Below, piece after piece: positions 48,236 through 59,351 of a stretch of DNA of 64,000 nucleotides (positions are counted from its first letter, which is position 1; each line of letters starts with the position of its first letter). Source of the DNA: Diphasiastrum complanatum (Eukaryota; Streptophyta; Lycopodiopsida; Lycopodiales; Lycopodiaceae); assembly GCA_029204225.1 (NCBI GenBank), contig CM055109.1, positions 34,345,098-34,409,097 of the forward strand, given 5' to 3'. Both the position numbers and the translations under genes were made by a program. Under the pieces are notes generated by a model that saw only the letters and a list, made by a program, of their open reading frames with translations, made no database searches and had not been told where the DNA came from.

Positions 48236-49075
48236 CCTTTCGCACGAAAGGTGCATGTAAAAAAAATTTACGACCAGAAAAAGGTTAAGAAAAATGAAAA
48301 AAAGTCTTCACGTCGAGGAAGGTCCACCTCCTCGGTTGTTCCACTGTGGGAATGGCCTTCCACCTTGGGCAACTGCCCTTGGCAAAAAGGCCCTTTCCAG
48401 GTAGAACGGCCTCGGAGGATGCCCCCCCTCCCGAAATCATATTTGACATTTTTATGAAAAAATGGAGCCTCACAGGATGAAATTTGTGGGGGCAAAATTC
48501 TTTATGGAAGAGCCTCACATAATGGAATTTGTTTACATGCACATAAAAAAATTGCCTAAAAAATGTAAAAGCAGATTTCACGTAGAGGAAGGATGCATTT
48601 TCGAACGTTCCGCCTAAGGAAGGGCGTCCACCCAAGGCCTGGCGGAATGCCCTCGGAGAGTGTCCTTGGCCGCCTCTAAACACCTATTATCTACTTTTCT
48701 CATGGCTTGTCCACTCATCTTGATTCTACAATAACTCTACAAAGAGTTTTCACAATATGCTTCTAGAGTCGTAAAATCACTTTTTCCTTTCTCATGAAGA
48801 AAAAGGAGGCATTCCCACAACGGAATCTGTGCGCCTTCTTCTTCTTTTTTGCCGTAAAATTTTTTTACACGCACCTTCCACATAAAAGGTGCATGTAAAA
48901 AAAATTACGACAAAAAAACCACTAAAAAAAAGTAAAAATTGATTTGACGGTAGGGAAAGACACCTCCTCAGAGCATTCCGCCCGAGAAAGGGCTTTCGTC
49001 CTCAAGCTACCGCCTTGGGACGGATGTCCTTCCTGGGTGGAATGCATTCAAAGGGCGAGAAACCCACCCCCCCCC
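48236..49075 (+). repeat. Three diverged GC-hairpin repeats
   Basis: Units near 48236-48470, 48537-48680 and 48866-49075 each have an A-rich start with a GGTGCATGTAAAAAAA-like motif (clear in units 1 and 3), a GAGGAAGG/TAGGGAAAG block, and a GC-rich inverted repeat such as GCATTCCGCCC...GGGTGGAATGC. No reading frame of note. Family not recognised. Confidence 0.6.
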
Positions 49076-49084
49076 CCCCCCCCC

Positions 49085-49120
<36 letters not shown>
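49068..49120. repeat. Poly(C)/poly(A) run
   Basis: A C run of about 18 directly followed by an A run of about 35. Length may be affected by assembly. Confidence 0.9.
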
Positions 49121-49123
<3 letters not shown>

Positions 49124-49198
49124 ATCATCTACTTTTTTTTAGTATTTTGGGATAGATTCCAAGGGTTGGACCCAAAAGTCTGGACTCTGGCCCTCCCC

Positions 49199-49199
<1 letters not shown>

Positions 49200-49239
<40 letters not shown>
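49200..49239. repeat. (TG)n microsatellite
   Basis: About 19 TG units. Confidence 0.95.
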
Positions 49240-49241
<2 letters not shown>

Positions 49242-49716
49242 GATATAGTAGTAAAGAGTGTCCATCGTTGACGGGCAATGGAGGTCGATCTAGGTGGCGG
49301 CCGATGATTTGGATGGTGGCCGATCTCATATTGAGGTTTAATCTAAATCTCAATGTGGTATCTCAATATTTACAAAATCAGAGGCCCTCAAATCTATTTC
49401 TCACTTTCTTAATTAATCCTTTACTTCTTAGTAATTTCTCGAATATAAGACATTAGACTAGTTTATATGATTCTTTCCAGTATGAAGTTATTTTTCTAAA
49501 AGACTGTTATGTCATATAAATTATAACTTAACATATCTCACACATCTCGGCCATAGTAGGGGTCAAAATTTAACCATGTTCAATAATAGCACATGGAGTA
49601 TCTTAATAAAAAGATTGACGGGCGGTAGACTATCTATGTTTGCAAATGTCTGTTAATGGACGACCCACAGTTCAAAGTGAATATGTTGTTCATGCATGTG
49701 GTATATATGTGTGTCT

Positions 49717-50186
49717 TGTTGGAATTTGATGCTCAGCCTCAATAATGAGCATCCTAAAAGTTGTACAAAACCCAGAAAAATAAGTCTCGAGTTTTTCAGA
49801 AGGTCAAAAAATCCAATGTCGAATTTGTTCCGATCCAATGTCATCCTTGTCAAAAAGAGATTTTCCGACCCTGGATCAAATCGGATCGAGACGAAAATTA
49901 TCCGGGCGTATTTGACCTTGGATCGGGTCAGATAAATCCGACCCACGTGCATATTTTCACCCCAGTATAAATTTTTGACCCTTTGTATATTTTTCGATAC
50001 TACATTACTTTTTAGCCCAGTGTATAAAATCTTACCCATTGTGAAATCCGATATTGTCGGTCAGAAATTCGGATTTCTAAATTGACAATACAAAGGGTCG
50101 AAAATATACAAAGGGTCGAAATAAATCTGCCTTGATCTGATCCGATCCAAGGTCGGAAAATCCTTCTTTGCCAACCTCAACATTGG
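49717..50186 (+). repeat. LTR-like start related to the copia LTR at 59351
   Basis: TGTTGGAATTTGATGCTCAG and ATGAGCATCCT parallel the minus-strand LTR start at 59351 (TGTTAGATTTTTGATGCTCA, then ATGAGCATCCT). Downstream it becomes the minisatellite. No PBS or internal domain is seen. Confidence 0.45.
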
Positions 50187-51040
50187 ATCGGAAAAGTTTG
50201 ATCCTTTGGAAAATTCGAGTCATTGGAAAAATTCGAGTCTTGGGAAAAATTTGATCATTTGAAAAAATTCAAGTCTTGGAAAAAATTCGAGTTTTCGAAA
50301 AAAATTCGATCCTTCAGAAAAATTGGAGTCTTCGGAAAATTCAAGTCTTCAGAAAAATTCGAGTCTTTGAAAAAATTCAAGTCTTGGGAAAAATTCGAGT
50401 CTTCGAGAAAAAATTCAAGTTTTGGAAAAAATTCGAGCCTTGAGAAAAAATTCGAGTCTTCGGAAAAGAATTCGAGTCTTCAGAAATCCTTTGGAATAAT
50501 TTGAGCTTTTGAAAAATTTGAATCTTTGAAAAATTTGATCTTTAAAAAAAAAAATTCGATTCTTCGAAAAATTTGAGTCTTTGTAAAAATTCGAGTCTTT
50601 GAAAAAATTTGAGTCTTTGAGAAATTCGATCCTTTGGAAAAACTTTGATCCTTGGGAAAAATTTGAATCTTTCAAAAAATTCGAGTCTTTGGAAAAAAAA
50701 TTGAGTCTTTGAAAAAATTCGAGTGTTGCGAAAAATTCGAGTCTTTGGAAAATTTTTGAGTTGACAGTACAAATGGTCGATAATATACAAAGGGTTGGAT
50801 TTTACTTTGGGTCGAAAATTATACAAAGTGTTGGAATAATTCCGCCTCAATCCGATCCGATCCGATCCAGGGTGGGAAAATCCTTTTTTGCCAAGCTCAA
50901 CGTTGGGTCGAAAAAGTTCGATCCTTTAAACAAATTCAAGTCTTTGGAAAAATTCGAGTCTTCAAAAAAATTTGATCCTTCGAAAAAAGTTATCTTTGGA
51001 AAAATTCGAGTCTTTGGAAAAATTCGAAGTTGACAGTACA
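50187..51040 (+). repeat. TTCGAGTCTTTGGAAAAA minisatellite
   Basis: More than 25 imperfect units of about 17-19 bp at 50187-50758, and a second block at 50898-51035. The blocks are separated and flanked by ACAAAGGGTCGAAAATATAC segments that are themselves repeated near 50090, 50765, 50810 and 51035. Confidence 0.9.
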
Positions 51041-51440
51041 AAGGGTCGAAAATATACGAATGGTCGAATTTTACTCTTGGAATCTGAATGCTACCTCCTG
51101 TGATCGAAGTGGGGATAGGAGCTCCTTCAAAATCAAGTCTTGGCCTGGACAACGCATTCAGAATCAAGTCTTGGCCTGAACGACGTAGTAGAGAGGGCTC
51201 GTGAAAGGAAAGATGTTCTCGATCTCTCTCGAAGCTTGCAGTCCTACGGGCAGGAAACGTTGAAATGGACAACCAAGAGAGGTCATCAGCCACCTCATCC
51301 AGTCCATTAGTATGGATGAAAACAACACTTCTTCGAGGTGGATAAGCAAGTTCAGACGATCTCGTTTGATGAAGGATTTCAGATCTGCAAAGGTGGAAGT
51401 AGTTTCTACTCTCGTTCTCGTAGTGAAAGAATCATCCACA

Positions 51441-51541
51441 GTGCTTCGAGGAATAAATAAGAGAGGGAGGTTATAAAGTGCTTCAAGGAATAAATAAGAG
51501 AGGGAGGTTATAAAATGCTTCAAGGAGTAAATAAGAGAGTG
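51441..51541. repeat. Three-copy 37-bp tandem repeat
   Basis: Unit starts GTGCTTCAAGGAATAAATAA and ends GGAGGTTATAAA. The last copy is partial. Confidence 0.85.
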
Positions 51542-51789
51542 AAGAATAACGCATCACCACAAATATTTAAAAATTTATTTTGAAAGCTTAATGTTGCTAG
51601 CAAATCAATAACCCTTTTTAAAACAAAGTATACAACGTGGAAAGCACATAAGCTCAGTTTTTTGAATAAGTGGCGAATGTTTTAAGTCCAATTAGCTCCT
51701 CCTTGAACACGAATTAAAACCAGAAAGCTTTAATAGCCACAATGGATGGGCATAATTATTTGCAATTTCAAAAGCGATGCACATTCTAA

Positions 51790-52038
51790 TTACTTCAAAG
51801 CTATTCTGCCATGTTTACTATTTGTTGTACTTGGTTTCAAAGCCATAGTTGGCATGTAATTATCAACACCACAAAAGGCTACAACCCTCCCCACGAACCC
51901 TAATTTCTCCAAACCCTTACCTCCCAAGCACAAACCTCCTGCTGCAAGCTTAAAAACAGGCGATTGTGACATATCCATAGCCAATGCTGCTGCGGCTATT
52001 GAGCCAACTGCTCCATGAGCCATCACTGCCACCATCAC
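51790..52038 (-). CDS. Hypothetical small protein, doubtful
   Basis: An 82-codon frame on the minus strand, rich in Ala and Gly near its start (GAVGSIAAAALAMDMSQSP), with no family I recognise. It may be an exon of an unseen gene or chance. Confidence 0.15.
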   Translation of the reverse strand: MMVAVMAHGAVGSIAAAALAMDMSQSPVFKLAAGGLCLGGKGLEKLGFVGRVVAFCGVDNYMPTMALKPSTTNSKHGRIALK

Positions 52039-52257
52039 TACACCTTTCTTTCAAACGACCCTCCAATTCTCAACCAATAGTTGCTGCAAAAGCCTATACA
52101 ACAATCAAGCTGAAGCAAAGATGAATTAAACCTTAGAAATGGCTCCCGATCCAACATATATAGACACTCCAACCCTATAGATGCTTATTCGCATATCTAT
52201 CCATCCTAGTACACGTTTCCTTGCCCAGTTCCTCACACGCCATCGTGCCTTCCTCGA

Positions 52258-52388
<131 letters not shown>

Positions 52389-53486
52389 ATGTTTAAATGT
52401 AGATATTTATTAAAAACACAGGTTATGTGGGAGATTTTTTACGGTAAATAGTGACATTTTTGCAGGGCAAACGGGACATTTTTTACGACAATGTATACAA
52501 ACTTTTCAAAAATAGCAAGTTCTGACCTATGCGACTTTCTAAAAATAGAAAAGTAAATATTACATTTTTGTAAGGTGCTTTAGTCACTTTCTAAAAATGG
52601 TAATAGTACCTTACAATGTGTAATGTACTTAGTGCTCCATAATTCATGTATAATTGCAATATTATGCCATTTAATGCATCCTCCAAATACACTCTCAAAA
52701 AATTTGGAGGTTGTTACATTTATTTAAAGCCTTGAGAGATCTCAAAATCGAGATTGCTAATTAATACAATACATCAAGCTATGTCTGTGTTTCATTAATG
52801 TTATCTTACATTGATTGTGTTGTTGCACGATTTGAAATTTGTAGTGGGCACCTAAAGCCTGAGCTGATTAGGTGCTAGACTATGCGAATGCACTTGGCCC
52901 TGCCCAGTGTACCTGTAGGCACGCCCCAAGGTACACCTAAACCATCAATCGCTCTAAACAGCTCTTGCAATCGTTTTGCAACTAAACACAATCACAATAA
53001 GCTTTTCCACTCAACCTTTTTAAAGATCTGCAGCTCAAGAACTGCATCCGAAATGCCTAGCGCTTGTGCAGCAAGGTGGCCTTAATAGCTTAAGATTTGA
53101 TCGTGAGAGATGCTTGGACTGAAAACCTGTTTTTCAAGAGTTAGAATTTGTTATTGTGGTGGGAATTTTAGGGCGACGACTCAAAAAATGGAGAGACAGA
53201 GAGAGAGAGAGATAGATGAGATTGAGATTGAGCTAGAAGTTAGGAGGTCTTGAGGAGAGATGGGACAAAGGGGAGGAGGCCAGCAGGCCCATACACGACA
53301 GGGCCCTTCGGCAGTTGCCGAGATTTGTCCAAGTCAACTGAAGGAAACGAGCGACGGGGGGCCCCGGGGGGGGGGTGTCGCGACGTGAACGGTGCAACTT
53401 GCTTGGAAGACCTGCGATTTGAAGGGTGACGTCGAAAGATAGGCCTGTGAGGAAGAAACGTAAGGCTGGAGAAGTAGGCGGACGCG
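52389..53486. other. Upstream flank of the IDD gene
   Basis: AT-rich to 52850, then of mixed composition. Contains a G-rich stretch at 53356-53377 with a GGCCCC inversion. No gene was confirmed; see rejected items for a minus-strand frame near 53000. Confidence 0.4.
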
Positions 53487-53589
53487 TTGTCATGCGCCCG
53501 TCTTTCCAGTCACCCTGAAGGCCTGGTCCACCACGCTCCTGTCTCTTGCGCCCGTCGTTCCAGTCGCTCTGAAGGCCTGGTCCACCATC

Positions 53590-53628
<39 letters not shown>

Positions 53629-54536
53629 TTTTCTTTCTTTCTTCTTCTTCTGCTGGAGGATGGATCTTCATGCACCGCTTTGGCTTTCTCTGTCTGTCTG
53701 CTATGGAGAAAAGGGCTTGGACGGATTTAGGAGGAGCGTAATGGGCGACGTAATATGATAAGAATTCTCTGTTTTGTATCTATTCTGTCTCTGGCACATC
53801 GCCTTTGCTATGTCTCGTCCTTTTCTTTCACATCCCGGCAGATTTTTTGTAGCTTTTGGTTGCCAACAAGTAGAGGCTCAGCAGTCTGGAAATGAAAATC
53901 CAAACAAGTAGTTATGGATTTCCCTTCCCCCGTGAGCATCTGCTGTGCTTGTCAGACTTTCCTTGTCAATCTTTACTGCTGGGTTGTGTTTTTCAGGCCA
54001 TTCCTTGGGTCTTTTAAGCCGTGTAATCTAGCAGATGGTTGTGTTTTAGCGCTGTTGATAATCCACCAGCCGTGGAAGCTGAAGAAAGCAAGATGGAGCT
54101 GGCTGGGAAGCATTGATGTATGAAGGAAACGTCTTTGGCATTCTCTTTGAGATTAGAATCGGAGCAACAGGTAGAAGCGCGGTTGCTTATGTTTTGCAAC
54201 ATTTCCTTGAACCGATTGGAGCTAACTGGAAGCTTTACAATCAATTGAATAATGCAATATCAGCCTGATTGCCTCAGTCTTGGTAGTCTGTATGAGAGCA
54301 GCAAATACAATAAAAGTCTCTTATGCATTTCCTGGTTCAATTTGGCCAGGGCAAGTAGTTATCTTGCTTCTGCAAGAATTTTCAACCGACGAAGATCAAA
54401 TTGCCCCTACAGAAATTGTCGTCGATAGCTCGTTGACGCTTTCCTATGAAGTAGCGTTTGCTTAATCTGGGTCATTGTGTTTTATCTTTGGGATAACTAT
54501 CGCTGCAATAAGTCTCAGCTTAGGAAGCTTGTCAAT
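53487..54536 (+). promoter_or_regulatory. Putative IDD promoter/5' leader
   Basis: Contains a 54-bp direct duplication (53493 and 53547, unit starting TGCGCCCGTC), a (TC)n tract at 53591-53627 of the kind common near plant transcription starts, and a 57-codon upstream frame at 54292-54465. I cannot place a TATA box or transcription start. A non-coding 5' exon and intron may be present. Confidence 0.4.
54292..54465 (+). other. Possible upstream ORF in the IDD leader (57 codons)
   Basis: ATG at 54292 to a stop at 54465, ending 71 bp before the IDD start. The peptide (MRAANTIKVSYAFPG...) has no known family. It matters only if this stretch is in the mature leader. Confidence 0.3.
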
Positions 54537-54714
54537 ATGACTGCTTCCAATGCGACATCCGCATCAGGCGAAGCCAGCAGTTCTTCTGACAATGGTGACC
54601 AAAGTGGCAATGCGCCACAACAGCAAAATAATTCAGCAACCTCTGTTCCATCTGCTAAGAATGCGGTTATTCAACCTCCTGGTAAAAAGCGGAGAAACCT
54701 TCCTGGCACACCAG
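54537..54714 (+). CDS. IDD coding exon 1
   Basis: Codons 1-59 plus one base. Ser/Asn/Gln-rich N-terminus and GKKRRNLPGTP. Donor GTAATT. Confidence 0.93.
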
Positions 54715-57044
54715 GTAATTTTACATCTTTGAATCATTAGCAAATGATTCAAGCACTATCAAAACGTTAATCAGGAAGCTGAATGTTCTTTTGAATGAGA
54801 ATCGGCTGAGCTCACGTCATTCTTTGCTAATCGTCGCCTTCTCGTAAACATTTTTCTTCATTTTCTGATAGTTCATCTATTCACGGTCAAGAAGCTTTGT
54901 GAATAACGGACTGTAGATTTGAGGATAATGTTTGTTCAATCTGAAGCTCATCGGTAGTTAGGGTATTATCGTTCTTGTTCTTGCAGACCCGGATGCTGAG
55001 GTCATAGCCTTATCTCCAAAGACTTTGATGGCAACGAACCGATTTGTTTGTGAAATTTGCGGAAAAGGATTTCAGCGTGATCAGAATCTTCAGTTGCATA
55101 GACGTGGCCATAATTTGCCATGGAAACTGAGACAAAGGACGAGTGATGAGCCCCGAAAGAGGGTTTACATTTGCCCAGAGGTGTCTTGTGTGCATCACGA
55201 TCCCTCTAGGGCTTTAGGTGACCTTACTGGCATCAAAAAACACTTCTGTAGGAAGCATGGTGAGAAGAAATGGAAATGTGACAAGTGCAACAAACGATAT
55301 GCTGTACAATCTGACTGGAAAGCGCACTCAAAGACTTGTGGCACTCGCGAATACCGCTGCGACTGTGGAACACTCTTTTCTAGGTGAGTGTGCCACATGC
55401 TAGTGTAACACTTCCAGTAATCTCATTACGCTGCGAATTAGTCATTTTGCTTGCATCAATGGATCTTCGATGCCCATCTTAAAGCACCATATTCTGAAGC
55501 CGGCAGTGTTCTTAATTTGGATATATTCTTCTTCAGTTTTTCACATCTGTCTTCTCTAGCTTTGTCGCAAGCGTTCTTCCTCATTCCGCTATTCCTCTAG
55601 TATATTTCAATCTGAGATTATTGGATGAAGTGAATTTTACATGTTAAGAGCAGTAACTAGAATTGCGCTGAAAGATTCTCCAAATCCGAATAGATGATTC
55701 ATCGTGCATCGAGTTGATTGTTTTGGTACTGGCTTGCGAAGCAGGAAGGATAGCTTCATTACTCATCGAGCATTTTGTGACGCCCTAGCAGAAGAAAACG
55801 GGAAACCTTTAGTAGGCAAACAAGGAGCTCCGCTCATCCCACATGCCTGTGATAGTGCCAGAGGCGAAATATTTGCAAAAAGAGGATCTGACGCTCCTCA
55901 TGGATTTTATACCATGAATATGTCTGCTATCCAATCAGATCCAGTCTCTATACTTCCTAAAACAGGCCTACGTGCCGATATAGTTGGAGTAAGCTTTGGT
56001 GGACAAGGCCCTATGTTGCACTCGTCATGGGCGCGAGGCATGAAAACCTCTGGATTGAACATTCCTGCTGCAGCCCCAAGACTTTCGCTATGGTCGGGAC
56101 CTGGATCGATTGAACATGAGAGAGCTAATGTGGGAGCTGTCGTGACAGGAATTCCTCGTCACAAGGATCATCCGGGACAAAATGGGAAGTGGTCAGCTGG
56201 ATTTCCAGTTCACCCATGTGGTCCAGGAAGCCTCTCTCTAAATCCTTTCTCTTCAGGAGTAACTCTTCCTGGTATGCAGACCTCCAATTCAGGACAAGGT
56301 GGAGCTAATGCAGCGATAGGAACTCGAGGATTTTCAGATCTCATTAGTTGCCTGGATAGGACATCAGCTACTGCTGGGCTTTCCCTATCATCGCCTCATT
56401 TTGCTGAACCATCTTTTGAAGGTAGCAAGAGAGCATCATCATTTCCCAGTGCTAACAGATCTTGTAGCACACAGATGTCAGCAACGGCTTTGCTGCAAAA
56501 AGCTGCGCAGATGGGGGCAACTAGCAGCAATTCTTCTTTATTAAGAGGCTTCCCAATGTCACTGATTGATTCATCAAATTTTGACATGAGCACATTCTGG
56601 CAAGGTGCTCGACAAGATCAAGAAAAGACACCAGGTATGCCAAACATTTCAGCTGGTTTGGGTCAGCCCCTGCAATCACAAAGCCAGCCGAGTGAGCTTT
56701 CTGCCAAGTCTACAGGAACAGGAAAATCTTCAGGGTCATCTAGTTTTGCGGCACTTTCTAGATCTACTGATCAATCTAGCAATCAAGACTCAACCACGAC
56801 ATCTACCTCAGGATATGCGAGCCTTTTTGGAGGAGGTCTGACCACTTTCCCACCAATCTCTGCAACTCAACTTGGTAAGGAGAGAGTATCACAATCAAGA
56901 GATGTCTCTGGCTCCATCCATGTTTCTGCAGGAGGGTATCAACAGAATGGAAAGCTTCCATTGTCCTCTGGACCTTCGGGTGCTGTTTGTAATGGTGAAG
57001 ATGGAGCTGACAAAATAACTCTGGATTTTTTGGGGGGCAAGTAA
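54537..57044 (+). CDS. INDETERMINATE DOMAIN (IDD) C2H2 zinc-finger transcription factor
   Basis: Three coding exons, 54537-54714, 54987-55383 and 55745-57044, give 624 residues. GKKRRNLPGTPDPDAEV (49-65) is the nuclear signal and start of the ID domain. Fingers: C81/C84/H97/H101; C122/C127/H145/H150; C157/C160/H173/C177; C184/C186/H199/C203, the classic two C2H2 plus two C2HC set. C-terminal MSATALLQKAAQMGATSS (436-453) and TLDFLGGK (617-624) are IDD signature motifs. IDD proteins bind DNA in the nucleus and work with GRAS-family partners such as DELLA, SHR and SCR (family knowledge). Both introns are GT-AG. The ATG at 54537 opens the exon frame that is followed by the low-complexity Ser/Gln N-terminus usual in the family. 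Intact; the paralogue within the family is not determined. Confidence 0.96.
54987..55383 (+). CDS. IDD coding exon 2 (zinc fingers 1-3, part of 4)
   Basis: Begins after TTGCAG, completes Asp60, and ends with AG of Arg192 before GTGAGTG. The split in finger 4 right after LFSR is the usual IDD exon boundary. Confidence 0.96.
55745..57044 (+). CDS. IDD coding exon 3
   Basis: Begins after GAAGCAG and completes finger 4 (RKDSFITHRAFCDAL). Holds the long Ser/Gly-rich regulatory region and both C-terminal motifs. Stop TAA at 57042-57044. Confidence 0.95.
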
Positions 57045-57600
57045 TTAGTATTGGATTTGCTGGATGTCAAGTAGGGCTAGGAAAAACATTTTTCCAAAAG
57101 GATCTTTCCAGCATCCCTTCGTGATTTGAGTGCTCCCGTCCATCATGACTGAGTCTGCCCTTCACCCACTTCTCCCCCGGCAAGTGATAGAAACTCAGTA
57201 TGCTGGTTGTTGGAGAAACTTATGAAAGCTAATGTGGACATATGTTTGTGCATGTGACCTGCAATTACTCTTGGGCATTGATGAAGTGAGTAGGGATATG
57301 GTAGGTAGCATTTGGTTCACTCTATGCATGATGAAATTGATAGTCTATGACTTTGTGTTTGGACTCCATAGGGTTTAGGAATGCATGTCTCCTTTGTTAT
57401 GTCAGGTATTATCCTAGACGTAACACCGATATAGATATTAGTAATCACAGAGGGGATTTCAAAGCTCTCACTACCCGTGCTCCTGGAAAGTCATTAGATC
57501 AGTTAGAATGATTGTGGATCATGACAATTCATCAGTCCAATTAGGCAATTCAGAGTGTCTGATTCTCTTGGGGTGCTGGTAAGATCCTTTTTTTTTATAA
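57045..57600 (+). other. IDD 3' untranslated region (extent unknown)
   Basis: Non-coding sequence after the stop. No confident polyadenylation signal was picked. Confidence 0.4.
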
Positions 57601-58877
57601 TGTTGGCTGTAATTCTATGAGCCTGCTAGAACTAGAGAAGCTATTAGCAGTCAACCGCTTTGGAAAGAACTAAAGAGGAATTTTCCTTTGAAGTTGATGA
57701 ATAACACAGCTTCAGCTACGAGATGTACAATATGAGCATATTGATTCCAAAAAAATTCCATGAAATCTCTATCCCCACAATCCAACTTTGTTGTCGACAC
57801 TGCCTATCAACATTAAGCATTGAATTTCTGGAACCTATCTTTCATATATTTATCTTCTAACAGACTTCACAGAAACAGGGCAAAATAAGTCATGCATTCC
57901 TCTCAAAGTCTGGTGGTTCTCTTCTGTGAGTACCATAGCACCAAATGCAAGCCTCTACCAGACTTGATTATAAATCCGACTCAGTGTTGCAATAGTCCAA
58001 ATAAACCTCAAGGATTCCAGCAGATCTGGCAAGCCTCTAGTTTTTTAATTTTCAGGGGTGTATGATATGGCTTGGGTAAACTTTTTAACAGGGTGGTAGA
58101 TTTTCACCACAAGGTTACATGATACAGTTATCACATCTCCATGTTTGATGTAAAATTCACGTCCTTCTCTTTTGCTAAACTACCATTGTGCATTCCAAAT
58201 TTAATGTTGACATCTCATAAAACTTACAGGTGGGTTTTGAAAAAAATTATGTTTGGAGATCATGTTGAGGTGAGGAATGATTGGTCACTTTTTAGAGTTT
58301 TATTTAGTTCAAACAAACACTACTTATGAAAGAAAACATTCAGACATGGCAAAAGTTCAATATCAATCAAATAGAAAGAACATGCACAAAAAACATAAAA
58401 GCAAGTAACACTCAAAGAGGACACATATCAAAGGTCATCACATGGCAACACTTTGAATTCATTAGCATATCTCGGTCATGCAATTAGGTTCTAAAGTGAT
58501 GGACTTCTATACCAACATTTGCAAACATTCATGCGACTCCAGTATAATATATATTTTCATCTTATTTTTGAATCCACACTCAAAACATTGATAATGGAGT
58601 TCACTATTTTACTCTACATTGGCAGAGAAAAGGTATTTAGACATTTGGTAATAAAATGTGTAAAACGTAAAACGACGTCAATACTCTTATAACATTGAAC
58701 AAAGAATATATTTGGCAATATGTCTTGGTGTATAGTTCACTTCCATTTTATTTTGCTGAACTGCTATTGCCATCCTTGTTTGCTGATGTGCATTCCAAAT
58801 CAAATGTTGACATCTCACGAAACTTACAAATTGTTTTTGGAAATAATTATATGTGGAAATTATGTGAAAGTGGTCAC
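57601..58877. repeat. Intergenic sequence with a 120-bp direct repeat
   Basis: 58160-58275 and 58740-58865 share GTGCATTCCAAAT and AATGTTGACATCTCA with about 75-80% similarity by eye. No gene seen. The second copy abuts the truncated copia LTR. Confidence 0.5.
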
Positions 58878-59351
58878 GAAGGCGAAGATGCCTTAAACTA
58901 AAGGCAGCGAGAGAGAGACAAAAAAGTGCCTTAGTTTAGAGGTGGCGAAGAAAACCGAAAAAGGCGAAGGTGCCCTAACAAATGGTTTTAAGTTTTTTGG
59001 GTAATTTGTCGCATTTTTCGCAAAGAGCAAAAAGGCGAAAAAGGTGAAGGTGGTCCAGAAATGGTTTAAGTCATTTTGGCCAATGTGTCACATTTTTCGT
59101 GAACGAAAAAGGTGAAGAAGGGGGAAAAAGCAAAGGTGCCTTAAGAATGGTTTCTAAGGCATTCTAGCCACTTGGCCAGTGTGTCGCATTTTTTGCTAAG
59201 GAGCGCAAAAAGGGTGAAGGTGCTTGAAAAATTGTTTCAGATAAAAGAAAGAAAAAATGTGAAGGTCCGAAAATATGAAGTCAGCCTTCAGTTTTTCAGG
59301 ATGCTCATTACTTGAACGATTTGTTTAGGACTGAGCATCAAAAATCTAACA
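58878..59351 (-). repeat. 3' LTR of the minus-strand copia, truncated
   Basis: Minus strand begins TGTTAGATTTTTGATGCTCA at 59351 after the polypurine tract. The U3 contains many AAGGCGAAGGTGCC-type repeats and GCCTTAAACTAAAGGC palindromes. The far end is lost at 58878. Confidence 0.8.

Noticed and set aside
48944-49456. A 170-codon open frame on the plus strand.
   Set aside because: It runs through poly(C), poly(A) and (TG)n tracts; composition is low-complexity and there is no homology.
50223-50850. Phe/Lys/Ser-rich repetitive proteins on both strands of the minisatellite.
   Set aside because: The repeat unit length happens to stay open in places; units vary and no start context or homology is present.
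50187-51040. CRISPR array.
   Set aside because: Repeats are contiguous and imperfect with no unique spacers, and this is a plant nuclear sequence.
52880-53090. A minus-strand frame (GHLAAQALGISDAVLEL...) faintly like the C-terminus of a purine-biosynthesis carboxylase.
   Set aside because: Too short, no splice context, and only a few matching residues.
54477-54536. An earlier non-ATG start for the IDD protein in the same frame.
   Set aside because: It would need a GTG start; the ATG at 54537 gives the usual short N-terminus of the family.
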